Shown: positions 9,220 through 19,509, counted from the stretch's first letter. The stretch: DNA of 64,000 nt from Sphingobacterium nematocida (GCF_900168125.1 NZ_FUZF01000006.1:81706-145705); one strand, 5' to 3'. The notes: generated by a model not told the origin, from the letters alone. Translations and numbers: made by a program.

Positions 9220-10341
9220 ATGAGAAAACTAATATATACAGGGGTAGCGTTATTATGTGCCCAGCTGGCAATGGCCCAACTAAAAGTAAAAGTAGCCGGT
9301 ACTGTAACGGGAGATACCGAGGGACATAATAAGGTCTATTTTTATACGCAGAGTGCGAAGGATTCTGCGGAGATTAAAAACGGAAAATTTGAGATCAATG
9401 TCAATGAACCTGCTGCTGGTTCACGAGCTATTTCCATCGAGTATGATCAGAAAAAGAGACGAATGTATTCGCCGTTGGTACTTTTCTTTGATCAATCGGG
9501 TACAATTAACGTGGAGTTTGATATCGTAAAAGGCTTGTCATCGGCTGTTGTTAAGGGGATGCCTTCGGCTGTGACCTATTTCAGTTATAATGCAGAGCGC
9601 CCTAAGGTTTTTATGGGAGCCAGACAATCTGCTATAACAAAATATGGTGAAGAAGCACTCCATAAAAGTAACGCTCAATTTGAGGTTGCGAACACTTATC
9701 GCGAAGGTTTGATAAATAAAGGTTACGATTCGTTACTGAACAAATACTTTGATGGAAACAGGTTAGTATCGGCAACATTAGTGTTAAATACGCTTTCCAA
9801 TCTGTCTACACAGCGAGCGGAGGATTATTATGGTCGCTTATCTGATAAAGCTAAGGCGACAGATGCGGGTAAGACATTATATGCTAAGATTCAAGGTTTG
9901 AAAAATGCGTACGTAGGAGCTATAGTAAAGAACTTTGAGTTGCCAGATCAACATGGGAAGACGCAGTCTTTTGAGCAATATAAAGGCAAGTATGTGCTGT
10001 TGGATTTCTGGGCCTCTTGGTGTTCGCCATGCCGCGCATCTTTCCCTCGTATCAGAGAGGTGTACAGCAAATTGAAAGGGAAAAACTTTGAGATCGTCAA
10101 TATCTCTATCGATCAGAATAAGCAAGCATGGTTGAAGGCTGTAGGTGAAGAAGCTAATCCTTGGCCCCAATTGTATGATGATCGTAAGGTGTCGTACGAA
10201 TTTTTCAACGTGAGTGCTGTCCCTACGTCCTATTTGATTGATCCGACTGGGAAAATCATTATGAAAGAGATCGGTTTTGATCCCAAAGGAGGGGGAGAGA
10301 TGGAAAAGAAATTAGAAGAAATTTTTAACATTAAATTTTAA
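9220..10341 (+). CDS. TlpA-like thioredoxin with N-terminal DUF4369-like domain
   Basis: Exported thiol-disulfide protein, about 373 aa. The start is set at ATG 9220 (MRKLIYTG...), which gives a clean signal peptide ending at AMAQ; an in-frame upstream start at 9193 would overlap the previous gene and bury the signal peptide. The N-terminal half is beta-rich (KVAGTVTGDTEGHNKVYFY), like the DUF4369 domains fused to TlpA proteins of Bacteroidota. The C-terminal thioredoxin domain has DFWASWCSPC and the cis-Pro region AVPTSYLIDPTGKII. It is part of the SusC/SusD operon, 11 bp after the M43-like gene, and is followed by a second thioredoxin gene. Confidence 0.9.
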   Translation: MRKLIYTGVALLCAQLAMAQLKVKVAGTVTGDTEGHNKVYFYTQSAKDSAEIKNGKFEINVNEPAAGSRAISIEYDQKKRRMYSPLVLFFDQSGTINVEFDIVKGLSSAVVKGMPSAVTYFSYNAERPKVFMGARQSAITKYGEEALHKSNAQFEVANTYREGLINKGYDSLLNKYFDGNRLVSATLVLNTLSNLSTQRAEDYYGRLSDKAKATDAGKTLYAKIQGLKNAYVGAIVKNFELPDQHGKTQSFEQYKGKYVLLDFWASWCSPCRASFPRIREVYSKLKGKNFEIVNISIDQNKQAWLKAVGEEANPWPQLYDDRKVSYEFFNVSAVPTSYLIDPTGKIIMKEIGFDPKGGGEMEKKLEEIFNIKF

Positions 10342-10358
10342 TATATTAACATAGTAAG

Positions 10359-11525
10359 ATGAGAAGAATAATATTAAGCGCAGTTGCGGGATTGATGCTA
10401 ACTACAGGTGTATTTGCACAGACACGTGACTTTATTACGGTAAAAGGGAAAGTTAATTTTCCGCCAGCAAAAGAACACCAGGAGAAATATCCTTTTACAT
10501 TAAAGGACAAAGCCATGAAAGATGCAGAAGTCTATCAGACGATTCAGCTAAAGGCAGACAGTACGTACGAAATTAAGGTGCCTGCGAAGACTCCCCGGCT
10601 GTACTCTTTAGATGTATTCGGTTGGGATAGAATCACGTTTTGGGCAGGTAATGATGATTTAAAAATCAATTTCCGTGGGGAAGATACCGCCAAAGTTAAG
10701 ATAAAAAATCCTCCTTATATCTTCATTGAGTCCGAGGGTAAAGACAATCAATTGATCAACATGTTGAACTGGGAAGTACATCAAAACTACCAGACTTCTA
10801 TAGCTGCAGGCAAGCGTCAGTATATGGCCATGCAGATTAAAGATACTGCTTTGACCAAATCACTTTCCGATATGGTGATGGATCAATATGAAAGAAATAG
10901 TAACTCTGCGAAGGTTTTCGTTCGTGCTTTCAAAAATGACCCACAGGTAGTGTATGCGTTAGGTTATGTAAGCTCTAGAAGAGATAAAGATTTTATTTTG
11001 GAGTATGTCAATCCGTTGATTGTTAAGTACCCTTGGTTAAAAGAGGCGAAAGAAGTAAAAGAGAACATTGCTAAGGCAGAAGAAGCCGCTAAGAAGACGG
11101 TAGATGGGGCCAAATTTATTAACATTACACAGTTAGATCCTAATGGAAAAAAGATCAATCTGTACGATTATTTAAAAGGCAAAAAATATGTATTGGTTGA
11201 TTTCTGGGCATCATGGTGTGGTCCTTGTCGCGCGGAAAATCCCCATGTGTTAAAAGTGTATAATAAATACAAAGCTAAGGGATTTGATGTGTTTGCGATC
11301 TCGTTGGATGATAGCAAAGACAGATGGGTGAAAGCGATCAAGGATGATAATATGCCATGGGCGCAGGTGTCGGATTTGAAAGGTTGGAAGAACGAAGCTG
11401 CACAATACTATAATATTACAGCTATTCCGATGAACTACTTGTTGGATGAAAAGGGTAATATTGTTGCAAAAAACCTTCGTGGCGATAATTTAGAAAAGGA
11501 AGTAGCTAAGCTATTGGATAAGTAA
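10359..11525 (+). CDS. TlpA-like thioredoxin (CGPC)
   Basis: Exported protein of 388 aa with a signal peptide ending TTGVFAQ. The N-terminal 240 residues resemble those of its neighbour and of other Bacteroidota TlpA fusions; the thioredoxin domain has VDFWASWCGPCRAENP and the cis-Pro AIPMNYLLDEKGNI. It lies 17 bp after the previous thioredoxin gene and 7 bp before the next gene. The differing active sites (CSPC and CGPC) suggest that the paralogues may differ in redox potential, which is inference. Confidence 0.92.
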   Translation: MRRIILSAVAGLMLTTGVFAQTRDFITVKGKVNFPPAKEHQEKYPFTLKDKAMKDAEVYQTIQLKADSTYEIKVPAKTPRLYSLDVFGWDRITFWAGNDDLKINFRGEDTAKVKIKNPPYIFIESEGKDNQLINMLNWEVHQNYQTSIAAGKRQYMAMQIKDTALTKSLSDMVMDQYERNSNSAKVFVRAFKNDPQVVYALGYVSSRRDKDFILEYVNPLIVKYPWLKEAKEVKENIAKAEEAAKKTVDGAKFINITQLDPNGKKINLYDYLKGKKYVLVDFWASWCGPCRAENPHVLKVYNKYKAKGFDVFAISLDDSKDRWVKAIKDDNMPWAQVSDLKGWKNEAAQYYNITAIPMNYLLDEKGNIVAKNLRGDNLEKEVAKLLDK

Positions 11526-11532
11526 GAAAAAC

Positions 11533-12081
11533 ATGAAGAAAGTATTATTATTATGTTTTGTACTGATAGGCTTTGCGACAAGACCTATCTATGCACAGAT
11601 GGCAGCGGCACAGAAGGTGCAGTGGGATTTGGAAAAGCAATTCGATGTACCTGTGGAACGTGATTCGGTATGGAGGTTATTAAAGGACTACAGCTTGGTA
11701 TCTAAATTGTCCAATGGATTCGTGCAATCGATCGTTCACAAAGACGATGTTATGCCCATTTTGCGCGAGTCTACGTACAAAGATGGCACCAAGCGTGAAA
11801 ATTTGCTGACGCAATTGGAGGAACAAAATCGGTTCTTGGTTTTCAAAATAAAGGAAAGCTCCTTGCCAGAAGGAGTAACTTTTGCAGAGACAGCTATCTT
11901 TTTGAAAGAAAAGGGCGACAACCAATGTGAAGTCATTTGGAGAGGTCTTATTAAAGGTAACAAAGAAGCAAAAGCGAAATATCTGGAGTTTATGAAAACA
12001 GAGGCTGATCAATACGAAACTGGTCTTAAGGGTTATTTGAAAGGCGAGAGAAAAGCTGTTCAAATGATGCGTATGCAATAG
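11533..12081 (+). CDS. Secreted SRPBCC (START-like) family protein
   Basis: 182-aa protein with a signal peptide (about residues 1-21, ending PIYAQ). The mature part matches the SRPBCC/polyketide-cyclase pattern: a first strand WDLEKQFDVPVERDSVWRLL, the helix DYSLVSKLSNG, then alternating strands (RFLVFKIKESSLPEG, CEVIWRGLIKG) and a long C-terminal helix. Members bind hydrophobic ligands in a helix-grip pocket; the ligand is unknown. Last gene of the operon, followed by a strong terminator. Confidence 0.75.
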   Translation: MKKVLLLCFVLIGFATRPIYAQMAAAQKVQWDLEKQFDVPVERDSVWRLLKDYSLVSKLSNGFVQSIVHKDDVMPILRESTYKDGTKRENLLTQLEEQNRFLVFKIKESSLPEGVTFAETAIFLKEKGDNQCEVIWRGLIKGNKEAKAKYLEFMKTEADQYETGLKGYLKGERKAVQMMRMQ

Positions 12082-12106
12082 TTATTTCTGACATATGTCA
12101 GTAGGA

Positions 12107-12140
12107 GGCGTTCAACTTAGTTGAGCGCCTTTTTATTTTT
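12107..12140 (+). terminator. Rho-independent terminator
   Basis: Hairpin GGCG-t-TCAAC / GTTGA-g-CGCC with a three-base loop, followed by a T-rich tail. It closes the operon that starts with the FecR or SusC gene. Confidence 0.88.
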
Positions 12141-12613
12141 CGGCTGAAACAAGGTTAACTTTAAGTTCAAAAAATATTGTTTGTTACAAAAGGTCACGTG
12201 GTTTTTTGATTTGCGTTATTCTGTCGGGAAATGTGTTTTTGCTGCTTTATGCTTCTATTTGTGGATTTGCAACCGATTGATTTTGTGTTTTTTGTGCGTA
12301 ATTATGCGTTTTATTATTTGTTTTTTTAATAAGATGCATCTTTCTTTAGGATTATTGTTTAATATTGTGTTAACCAAAATATGAATATACATGCCTATAA
12401 GGCGAGCATATTTGGCCGATTATTTTATATACCTAAGAACCATTAGTTTATGTACAAGTCTGTAATATCTTTTCGTGTGAATGCTTATAGCTTTCGATAA
12501 GTTGTTTGATTCGCAATCAATTGGAAGATTGTAGTTTATCTCAGTTATCGACAACGAAAAATGTCAATGAAGCAAATTATGATATACAACCATTTATTAA
12601 AAAGTAACTAATC
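12141..12613 (+). promoter_or_regulatory. T-rich leader of a SusC/SusD operon
   Basis: 473 bp without a credible gene. Bases 12180-12370 are extremely T-rich and A-poor on the plus strand and contain repeated TGCG-T(n) words (ATTATGCGTTTTATTA, GTGCGTAATTATGCG) and end with GTGTTAACC. Similar stretches precede the operons at 47369, 52942 and 59772. An open 67-codon frame (12181-12384) follows from the base composition and is not called a gene. No sigma/FecR pair is nearby, so control must differ from that of the operon at 2875. Confidence 0.45.
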
Positions 12614-15600
12614 ATGAGGAAATCTTTGTTATTTTCAGCGGTAGGGATGGCCTTAGCCGTTTCTTCGCAATTTTCTTATGGAACAACGACCTTTATTAAG
12701 GAACGATCTTCATTTTCTTTTGGGGAGACTATCCTTTCCAATTCGGTACTTCAGCATACCGTTAAAGGGCGTGTTTCTGGACCTTCTGGGCCTATTGGAG
12801 GCGCTACGATTATGGTGGTCGGGGGAGGCGTTTCCACAATGTCTGCAGTAGATGGGAGCTATTCTATCCAAGCACCCATTGGTGCCACCCTGCGTTTTAC
12901 TTCCGTAGGCTACCAGTCCAAGCAGATAACGGTGTCGAGTAGTTCGTTATCAGTAAGATTGGAAGAAGGGGCGAGTGATATCGAAGAGGTGATGGTCACA
13001 GCCGAGTTCGGAATGAAGCGGGTAGCCCGTGCAGTAGGCTCTACAGTTCAGCAGATTGATGGGGCTACCATCAGTGAGTCGGGGAGGGAAAACTTTATTT
13101 CGGCTTTAGCAGGACGTGTACCAGGACTTAATGTGACCTCTACAGGAGGCTCTCCAGGATCTTCGTCTACCGTGGTACTACGTAATATTACCTCAATATC
13201 AGGCAATAACCAACCACTCTATGTCGTTGATGGTGTGCCTATGAACAATTCTACGTTCGATCCTCTTGGAGGGATGGCTGGCGGGGGCGGAGATACCTAT
13301 TCTGTGCGAAATTTGGATTTTGCTTCTCGAGGAAGTGATTTCAATCCAGAAGATATTGAGTCTGTCACCGTATTGAAGGGAGCAGCTGCTGCGGCACTGT
13401 ATGGATCTGACGCTTCTAATGGTGCTATTATCATTACCACAAAAAAAGGGAAGGCTGGAAAAGGTACTGTAACCTATGGTAACTATTTTAAATGGGATAA
13501 AGCATACGGCTATCCAGATATGCAGACCAAATATGCGAATGGTAATTATGGGACAACTAATTATTACAATACTGCACGTTTTGGTGGGTTATATCCCGAT
13601 GGTATGAAGTTGTATGACAATATTGGTGCGATACTACAGACAGGTACACAACAAAGGCATAATATATCAGTTGATGCGGGTACAGAAAAGGCAACTATAC
13701 GTGCTAGTTTTTCGCAGCTTGGACAAGATGGTGTATTAAAAACTACTGGGTACGACCGGACGAGTCTGAGTTTGGCTGGACAGGCTGCTGTCACAGCTTG
13801 GCTTAAGTTTGAGGGGTCTATGCAATACACGAAAATGGGGAACGATAAGGTTTTAAGAGGTACTGATGGACCTCTATATCGAGCAATGCGTTGGCCCATA
13901 GTCGACGATATGAGCCGTTATCTCGCAGAAGATGGAAGTCACATGAGAAAGCCCGATTATTACATAGATGAAGACCTGTTGAATCCACTTTTTGCGATGT
14001 ACAGAAATAAGTTCTACGATAAGTCGGATCGGTTTCTAAGCAATATTGCTATGAATTTAACGCCTATCCAGAATACTTTCCTTCGTGCACAGGTGGGCTG
14101 GGATGTGGGGATGCAGACTTTCGAAACCTCCACGCACCCTTACTATTTTAATAAAAACGCAGGTACAGGACAGTATAATCTAGTACAATCAAATTTTTCA
14201 GATCCTACGATCAATATTCTTGCAGGATACAGCAACAAGTTTCTAAACGATAAACTTTCCTTTTCTGGCCAGGTTGGTTATCATCAAACGGAAAATGCTG
14301 TGACACGATCTGCAATGAACGGAACAAAATTTATTATACCCGACTTTCAGTCGATCAACAATACAGACCCGCTGACCCAAACAGGTACACAGCGAAATAC
14401 CAAACGACGGATACAAGCACTTTCAGCGCAGTTGGAGTTTGGATATAATAATATTGCCTTTGTTACCCTGAGGGGACGTAATGACTGGTCTTCTACGCTG
14501 CCTGTAAAAAACAATAGATACTTTTACCCCGCTATTGAGGGGTCATTTATCTTGTCTGATCTAGAGTTTGTAAAGGATATTCCTTCCATCAATTATATCA
14601 AGTTGCGTGGATCCCTTGCACAGGTGGGTAAGGACGCCGGACCACTTCAAATCCAACCTCAATTAGTGACTAGTGAGTTGACCGGAGGAGGATTCCAATA
14701 TGGAACAACAGGCCCTAATCCTAATCTTCGTCCAGAGATAACAACAGCCCATGAAGCGGGTATTGATTTACGTTTATTCAATAATAGAGTGAATGCTGGT
14801 TTTACCTATTTCGGAACGCGTAATGAGGATCAAATTGTACAGGGATTTCGCTTAAGCTACGCCACGGGGTTTGTATTGAATACAATGAATGTCGGAGCGT
14901 TCAAAACCTGGGGATGGGAAGGTCATATAGATGGAGATATTATCAAGAAACCTAGTGGATTTACATGGAATCTCGGCGTGAACGCTTCGCAAGGAAAATC
15001 AAAGGTCTTGTATCTCCCGGAAAATGTGACTGAGTACTACAATGCTTATACCTGGAACTCGGGAAATGTGCGTAATGGTATCATGGTAGGTAACCCCATT
15101 ACTACATTAACGGGACGGGCTTATGAACGAAATAATAAAGGTGAGGTGCTGATCAGTCCTGGCACTGGGCTTCCAATCACGAGTGATGTATGGTCGGTGG
15201 TCGGTGATCGTGAGCCGAAAATAAGATTCGGCATCACTACTGCTTTGACGTACAAAGATATTCGTTTGTCAGGGTTGTTTGCAGGTCGTTTTGGTGCGAC
15301 GGTAATAAATGGTACCAAGCGTTCGATGATGACAGATGGTACAAGCTGGGAGTCTGTTCATTTACGTGAAAGTGGACCTTATGTGTTCAATGGCATAGTG
15401 AGAGACGGTAATGAAAACTCGGAAAATCCTACCCGAAATACCGTTGCTGTAGATTATAGGACTTATGGTGCTACGATCTTTACGGGAGGTGATGAAGATT
15501 GGCTAGAGAAAAATGTTAATTATTTGCGCCTACAGGAGTTACGTCTTTCCTATCGTATACCAAAAACTCTATTGAAGCGTGGTAAAATTATTTCAGCAAT

Positions 15601-15775
15601 GGACGTTTACTTTGTGGGTAATGATCTATTGACCTGGACCAATTATTCGGGCATTGACGCGGTAGGAAATACGGTTTCTGCGGCCGCAGGTGGTACAGGG
15701 GGAGAGGGATACGATGTATGGTCCATACCTAATCCACGTGGGGTCTCGGTAGGCTTTAGTCTGACATTGAACTAA
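12614..15775 (+). CDS. SusC/RagA TonB-linked outer-membrane protein
   Basis: 1053-aa importer without an STN domain. Signal peptide at residues 1-23 (SSQFSYG), then a carboxypeptidase-regulatory-like domain (HTVKGRVSGPSGPIGGATIM), a TonB-box-like DIEEVMVTAEFG, plug motifs (PLYVVDGVPMNN, EDIESVTVLKGAAAAALYGSDASNGAIIITTK) and the barrel ending in VGFSLTLN. It starts after a long T-rich leader and is followed after 16 bp by its SusD partner. Related in organisation to the pair at 47369-52477. Confidence 0.95.
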   Translation: MRKSLLFSAVGMALAVSSQFSYGTTTFIKERSSFSFGETILSNSVLQHTVKGRVSGPSGPIGGATIMVVGGGVSTMSAVDGSYSIQAPIGATLRFTSVGYQSKQITVSSSSLSVRLEEGASDIEEVMVTAEFGMKRVARAVGSTVQQIDGATISESGRENFISALAGRVPGLNVTSTGGSPGSSSTVVLRNITSISGNNQPLYVVDGVPMNNSTFDPLGGMAGGGGDTYSVRNLDFASRGSDFNPEDIESVTVLKGAAAAALYGSDASNGAIIITTKKGKAGKGTVTYGNYFKWDKAYGYPDMQTKYANGNYGTTNYYNTARFGGLYPDGMKLYDNIGAILQTGTQQRHNISVDAGTEKATIRASFSQLGQDGVLKTTGYDRTSLSLAGQAAVTAWLKFEGSMQYTKMGNDKVLRGTDGPLYRAMRWPIVDDMSRYLAEDGSHMRKPDYYIDEDLLNPLFAMYRNKFYDKSDRFLSNIAMNLTPIQNTFLRAQVGWDVGMQTFETSTHPYYFNKNAGTGQYNLVQSNFSDPTINILAGYSNKFLNDKLSFSGQVGYHQTENAVTRSAMNGTKFIIPDFQSINNTDPLTQTGTQRNTKRRIQALSAQLEFGYNNIAFVTLRGRNDWSSTLPVKNNRYFYPAIEGSFILSDLEFVKDIPSINYIKLRGSLAQVGKDAGPLQIQPQLVTSELTGGGFQYGTTGPNPNLRPEITTAHEAGIDLRLFNNRVNAGFTYFGTRNEDQIVQGFRLSYATGFVLNTMNVGAFKTWGWEGHIDGDIIKKPSGFTWNLGVNASQGKSKVLYLPENVTEYYNAYTWNSGNVRNGIMVGNPITTLTGRAYERNNKGEVLISPGTGLPITSDVWSVVGDREPKIRFGITTALTYKDIRLSGLFAGRFGATVINGTKRSMMTDGTSWESVHLRESGPYVFNGIVRDGNENSENPTRNTVAVDYRTYGATIFTGGDEDWLEKNVNYLRLQELRLSYRIPKTLLKRGKIISAMDVYFVGNDLLTWTNYSGIDAVGNTVSAAAGGTGGEGYDVWSIPNPRGVSVGFSLTLN

Positions 15776-15791
15776 ACTAAATTAGGAAAAC

Positions 15792-17654
15792 ATGAAAAAG
15801 AAATTAGTATATATGCTCATACCCTTTTTATTTGTCGTGGGTAGCTGTAAAAAATATTTAGATGTCAATAAGAATATTGATGCGCCGGATTATGTCGATG
15901 CGCATTTGTATCTGGCAAATATTACGCAACAATTTCAGGGGATTTATTGGGATCTACGCGCTATTGCTCCGATGACCCAAATGATGGGGACAACTGCCTA
16001 TACATCCTTTGCAGAACATTATTACTCCTTAGGAAGTGATGCAGGTGGCGAGATGTGGCGGGTGACATATTGGAACCAAGGAATGAATCTGGAAAATCTG
16101 ATAAATCAATCTATGGAGGCAGAAGATTGGACACTAGCAGGTATAGGTTATGCAATCAAAGCTTTTAGTTGGGATGCTACAACAAAAATTCATGGCGAAA
16201 TGCCTATGAAAGATGCATTTGTTCCTGGGTTATTGGCGCACAACTACGATTATCAGGATGCTATTTATGAACAAGTAAGAGCCTGGGCGCGGACAGCTAT
16301 TGAATTGTTGGAAAGAGAGGATAATCATGTTTACGGAACTAAAATAAGTGCTAATGATTATATCTATTCGGGAGATAAGGCAAAATGGATAAAATTCGCA
16401 AATGCTGTAATTGTCCGGAATCTAGCATCTTTAAGCAACAAACATGATTTTAAGGATAAGTACGCCCAAGAGTTGATCGATGCAGCAGCAAAGTCTTTCC
16501 AAAGTCCAGATGATGATGCCACATTGAAAATAGCTGGTGGATCACAACAAGCTCCGTATTCCGGTTATAATAACTTTTGGGGAACAGCTAGACCCAATCT
16601 TACATACGATTATTTTCAACATGATTATGCTGTTCAGGTTTTTACGGGTACAGTACCTTATTACAATGAAGCTACGGGCGAGAAAGTACGGGAAACCAAC
16701 AATCCTTACTACCCCTTTAAACTAGCCGACAGGCAGATTGTTTCAGACACTTTATTACAGTTGCCAGGTCACTTTGATCCCCGAGTGGTAGTCAAGCTGG
16801 GGACAACCAGTAACCCAAATTATAATAATATTAATAATGCGGATAATATAAAGGCTTATAAATATTATGGGGGGACGTTTACAGCTAAGGCAGGACCCGT
16901 GGATCAAGCACCTTCGTTCTATGGACGAAATATAGCTTCTGTAACGAGTGGGGCTATCCATGATGGCATTGGTCGGTGGATTTATCGAGATGATGCACCG
17001 TACATCCTGACCACTTATGCTGAGATACAGTTTTGCCTCGCCGAAGCTCTTTGGAAGGTTGGACGTACCTCAGAGGCTTTCGAGGCATTCAAAAAAGGTG
17101 TTGATGGCGATGTGAAAACCACCGCCCGTTATATATATCCTGGCAAAGAGGGAAGCGCAACAGGTGGGGATAAGATTACAAAAGAACTATTCAATACTTT
17201 GGGTAGCCAATACGTCAATGGTCCTTTTGTAGGGGGATTATCCGAATTAACATTATCTCATATCATGATGCAAAAATGGGTAGCACTTTACCCTTGGGGA
17301 GCAGCAGAAGCGTGGGTAGATATGCGCAAATACCATTACGATATTGATTATACAGGTGAATATCCTAGCGGTGGTAATGGTTGGATACAAGCACAATTGG
17401 AGCAGAAGTGGGATACCAATACTTCTAAAGTGTACAAGGGATTGTATTTAGCTCCAGCTCAAGTGGACGGTAGAAAGGGACGCTATAATGTTAAAAATGA
17501 AGGTTCTCCAAGTTATCGATTGAGGCCACGCTACAATTCGGAATATATGTGGAATCTTCCAGCATTAGAAGGACTTAAACCTATTGCTGGAACAGCAGAT
17601 AACTACCACACATCGATTCCATGGTTTGCATATCCTGGAGATATGCCAAAGTAA
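15792..17654 (+). CDS. SusD/RagB family lipoprotein (SusD_like-2 type)
   Basis: 620-aa lipoprotein with lipobox VVGSC at residue 19 and the opening KKYLDVNKNIDAPDYVD typical of the larger SusD-like subfamily found beside 1050-aa SusC proteins. The late segment LTLSHIMMQKWVALYPWGAAEAWVDMRKY is the family signature. It works as the surface lid for the SusC encoded 16 bp upstream. Confidence 0.92.
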   Translation: MKKKLVYMLIPFLFVVGSCKKYLDVNKNIDAPDYVDAHLYLANITQQFQGIYWDLRAIAPMTQMMGTTAYTSFAEHYYSLGSDAGGEMWRVTYWNQGMNLENLINQSMEAEDWTLAGIGYAIKAFSWDATTKIHGEMPMKDAFVPGLLAHNYDYQDAIYEQVRAWARTAIELLEREDNHVYGTKISANDYIYSGDKAKWIKFANAVIVRNLASLSNKHDFKDKYAQELIDAAAKSFQSPDDDATLKIAGGSQQAPYSGYNNFWGTARPNLTYDYFQHDYAVQVFTGTVPYYNEATGEKVRETNNPYYPFKLADRQIVSDTLLQLPGHFDPRVVVKLGTTSNPNYNNINNADNIKAYKYYGGTFTAKAGPVDQAPSFYGRNIASVTSGAIHDGIGRWIYRDDAPYILTTYAEIQFCLAEALWKVGRTSEAFEAFKKGVDGDVKTTARYIYPGKEGSATGGDKITKELFNTLGSQYVNGPFVGGLSELTLSHIMMQKWVALYPWGAAEAWVDMRKYHYDIDYTGEYPSGGNGWIQAQLEQKWDTNTSKVYKGLYLAPAQVDGRKGRYNVKNEGSPSYRLRPRYNSEYMWNLPALEGLKPIAGTADNYHTSIPWFAYPGDMPK

Positions 17655-17700
17655 AAAAGATAGGTAAGGAAATAGATGTTGCATTTAAAATTATTATGTG

Positions 17701-18567
17701 ATGATAAATCTTAATAAATTATTGATAATCTTGGCCCTTGTACTCTTAGGGACAGGATGTGAAAAAAATGTTGTGGAGTATAATGCTGATTTGGTCGAAG
17801 ACCAGACTACAGCACAATTTCAGCTATTTTACATGGCGCCCGTGACAACAGGAGCAGCAAATAATATTAACAAAGTTGAATTGAATGGTGAATTGTTAAC
17901 CAATGAGACGACTCCATTAGCGGTTTACAATTTTATACCGAGTGGGGCTGTGAGTCGCTTTTTTGCAACCAAACCCGGTACGGTCAATTTAAAATTACAT
18001 AGAGGAGCAGCGAATAACCTAACGCTGGCTTACGATCAGAGTTTTGATTTGCCTGCTGGGAAGTATAACGTATTTGTACATGATTTTACCAAGCCGCCTG
18101 TGTTAATTAAACATGAGGCTCCTTATCCTTCGGTGACTACTGAATTTACAGGCACAACGGCCTGGGTAAAGTTTTCTAATTTTCTTTACGAGACAGCCGG
18201 TATTCCAACAACCTTGAAGCTACAATATCAGTTTCAATACATAGTTGACAATGTTACAGGGCAGAAAAGTGACTGGGCAAATGTGGGTAAGCCGGTAGCC
18301 TTTGGTGAGGCGACAGGCTGGCAACCTATAACGGTGAATAAAACGGTAGAGATCTCTTCAGGTACAGCCCGTATTGACTACCGTATTCGCTTGATTGGCG
18401 CAGATGGTTCAGATCAAGGTAGCTTAAAGGTACGGAATAGTGCTGGAAATACGGTTGATTATGCGGATTGGTGGAATGCAAGTATCGGTCGGATATACAT
18501 GCATACATTGGCAGGATATAGAGCGGCTACACCTGTGTCGTCTGTGAAACAAGTAACCGTAATGTAG
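17701..18567 (+). CDS. DUF4397-like lipoprotein
   Basis: About 288-aa lipoprotein (lipobox LGTGC) encoded 46 bp after SusD. ATG 17701 is preferred over the in-frame GTG at 17698. The body is beta-rich (AQFQLFYMAPVTTGAANNINKVEL, LPAGKYNVFVHDFTKPPVL) and resembles DUF4397-type beta-sandwich proteins found at the end of SusC/SusD operons; that family call is tentative. Probably a surface accessory lipoprotein of the same uptake complex. Confidence 0.7.
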   Translation: MINLNKLLIILALVLLGTGCEKNVVEYNADLVEDQTTAQFQLFYMAPVTTGAANNINKVELNGELLTNETTPLAVYNFIPSGAVSRFFATKPGTVNLKLHRGAANNLTLAYDQSFDLPAGKYNVFVHDFTKPPVLIKHEAPYPSVTTEFTGTTAWVKFSNFLYETAGIPTTLKLQYQFQYIVDNVTGQKSDWANVGKPVAFGEATGWQPITVNKTVEISSGTARIDYRIRLIGADGSDQGSLKVRNSAGNTVDYADWWNASIGRIYMHTLAGYRAATPVSSVKQVTVM

Positions 18568-18589
18568 ATTAAGTTTTTTAAAGATAAGT

Positions 18590-18617
18590 AGGAGGTACAG
18601 CATTGTGCCTCCTTTTT
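18590..18617. terminator. Terminator between convergent genes
   Basis: Hairpin AGGAGG-tACA / TGTg-CCTCCT followed by six T. It lies between the convergent lipoprotein (+) and hydrolase (-) genes. Confidence 0.85.
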
Positions 18618-18628
18618 TGTGTCTCAAT

Positions 18629-19411
18629 TTAACTTAAAAATTTCTCCAATAGAGAAACGATGAAAACATCTTTTTGATCGCCAGTTTGGAGTGTAGTTAC
18701 CTCTCCAATATATTCGCCATGACCGCCCGGTATAATGGCTATTCTACAATCCGGAATAATCTTGGACATGGCCATAATATGGTCAGCGGTAGCGACATCT
18801 CGGTCTCCATTTATAAGAAGCGCGGGACAGGCTATAGCGCTTAACTGTTCATCGGGAATGTCTTTGAGGTTACGGATTCGTTCTCCACATTTTTCGTACA
18901 GGTTCATCAGCTTTTTCGGATCTGGTGTTACTGCTAAAAATGCATCTTTATAAGCCTGTGGCATCTGTTCGAAGGTTCCATTATTAATGAATTCCCAGAA
19001 TTGAGGAAATGTACCGTTGCGTTTTAATAGGGGAGATCCTGCAATTATCTTATTGCACAGTTGTGGATGTCGGATAGCCATCTGTAGAGCTGTGTTAGCA
19101 CCATTGCTAAAACCAAAAAAGTCAGCTTTAGATATATTTAGATATTGTAGTAGAGCGGCAACATCATCTGCGTCCTGTTCGAACGAAATCGGTCCCTCTC
19201 GATCGGAAGTGCGACCGTGGGCCTGTAGTTCGACAGCTATGAGACTTCTACGTGAACTTAAAAAAGGGATAATACGACCAAATGTAGTCTGGATAGTCGA
19301 GCCCCCGCCATGTAATAGTACTAGGGGTATACCTGCAGATGGGCCATATAACTCATAATACATACGAATGCCATTGATATCGGCATAATCTCCATTTGTC
19401 GATGTATTCAT
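18629..19411 (-). CDS. Alpha/beta-hydrolase
   Basis: 260-aa soluble alpha/beta-hydrolase. Seen are the oxyanion segment LVLLHGGGST, the nucleophile elbow GFSNG (Ser near 99), the acid LLINGDRDVA and the catalytic His in PGGHGEY. The extra N-terminal strand YADINGIRMYYELYG is the usual family opening. No signal peptide. The substrate cannot be told from sequence. Single-gene unit, divergent from the 12-TM gene at 19562. Confidence 0.9.
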   Translation of the reverse strand: MNTSTNGDYADINGIRMYYELYGPSAGIPLVLLHGGGSTIQTTFGRIIPFLSSRRSLIAVELQAHGRTSDREGPISFEQDADDVAALLQYLNISKADFFGFSNGANTALQMAIRHPQLCNKIIAGSPLLKRNGTFPQFWEFINNGTFEQMPQAYKDAFLAVTPDPKKLMNLYEKCGERIRNLKDIPDEQLSAIACPALLINGDRDVATADHIMAMSKIIPDCRIAIIPGGHGEYIGEVTTLQTGDQKDVFIVSLLEKFLS

Positions 19412-19509
19412 TTTCGATGATTAAGATTTATTCATGGTATTATAAAGATAATGATTTCTTTTTATCGGTGTGAGTTTTAAAATAGCTTAGGTATTTTTGT
19501 GTTAATAGG

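Noticed and set aside
12181..12384. 67-aa ORF in the leader
   Set aside because: Composition is dominated by T-rich codons (Phe, Leu, Cys), without family features; the same composition is seen in other SusC leaders.
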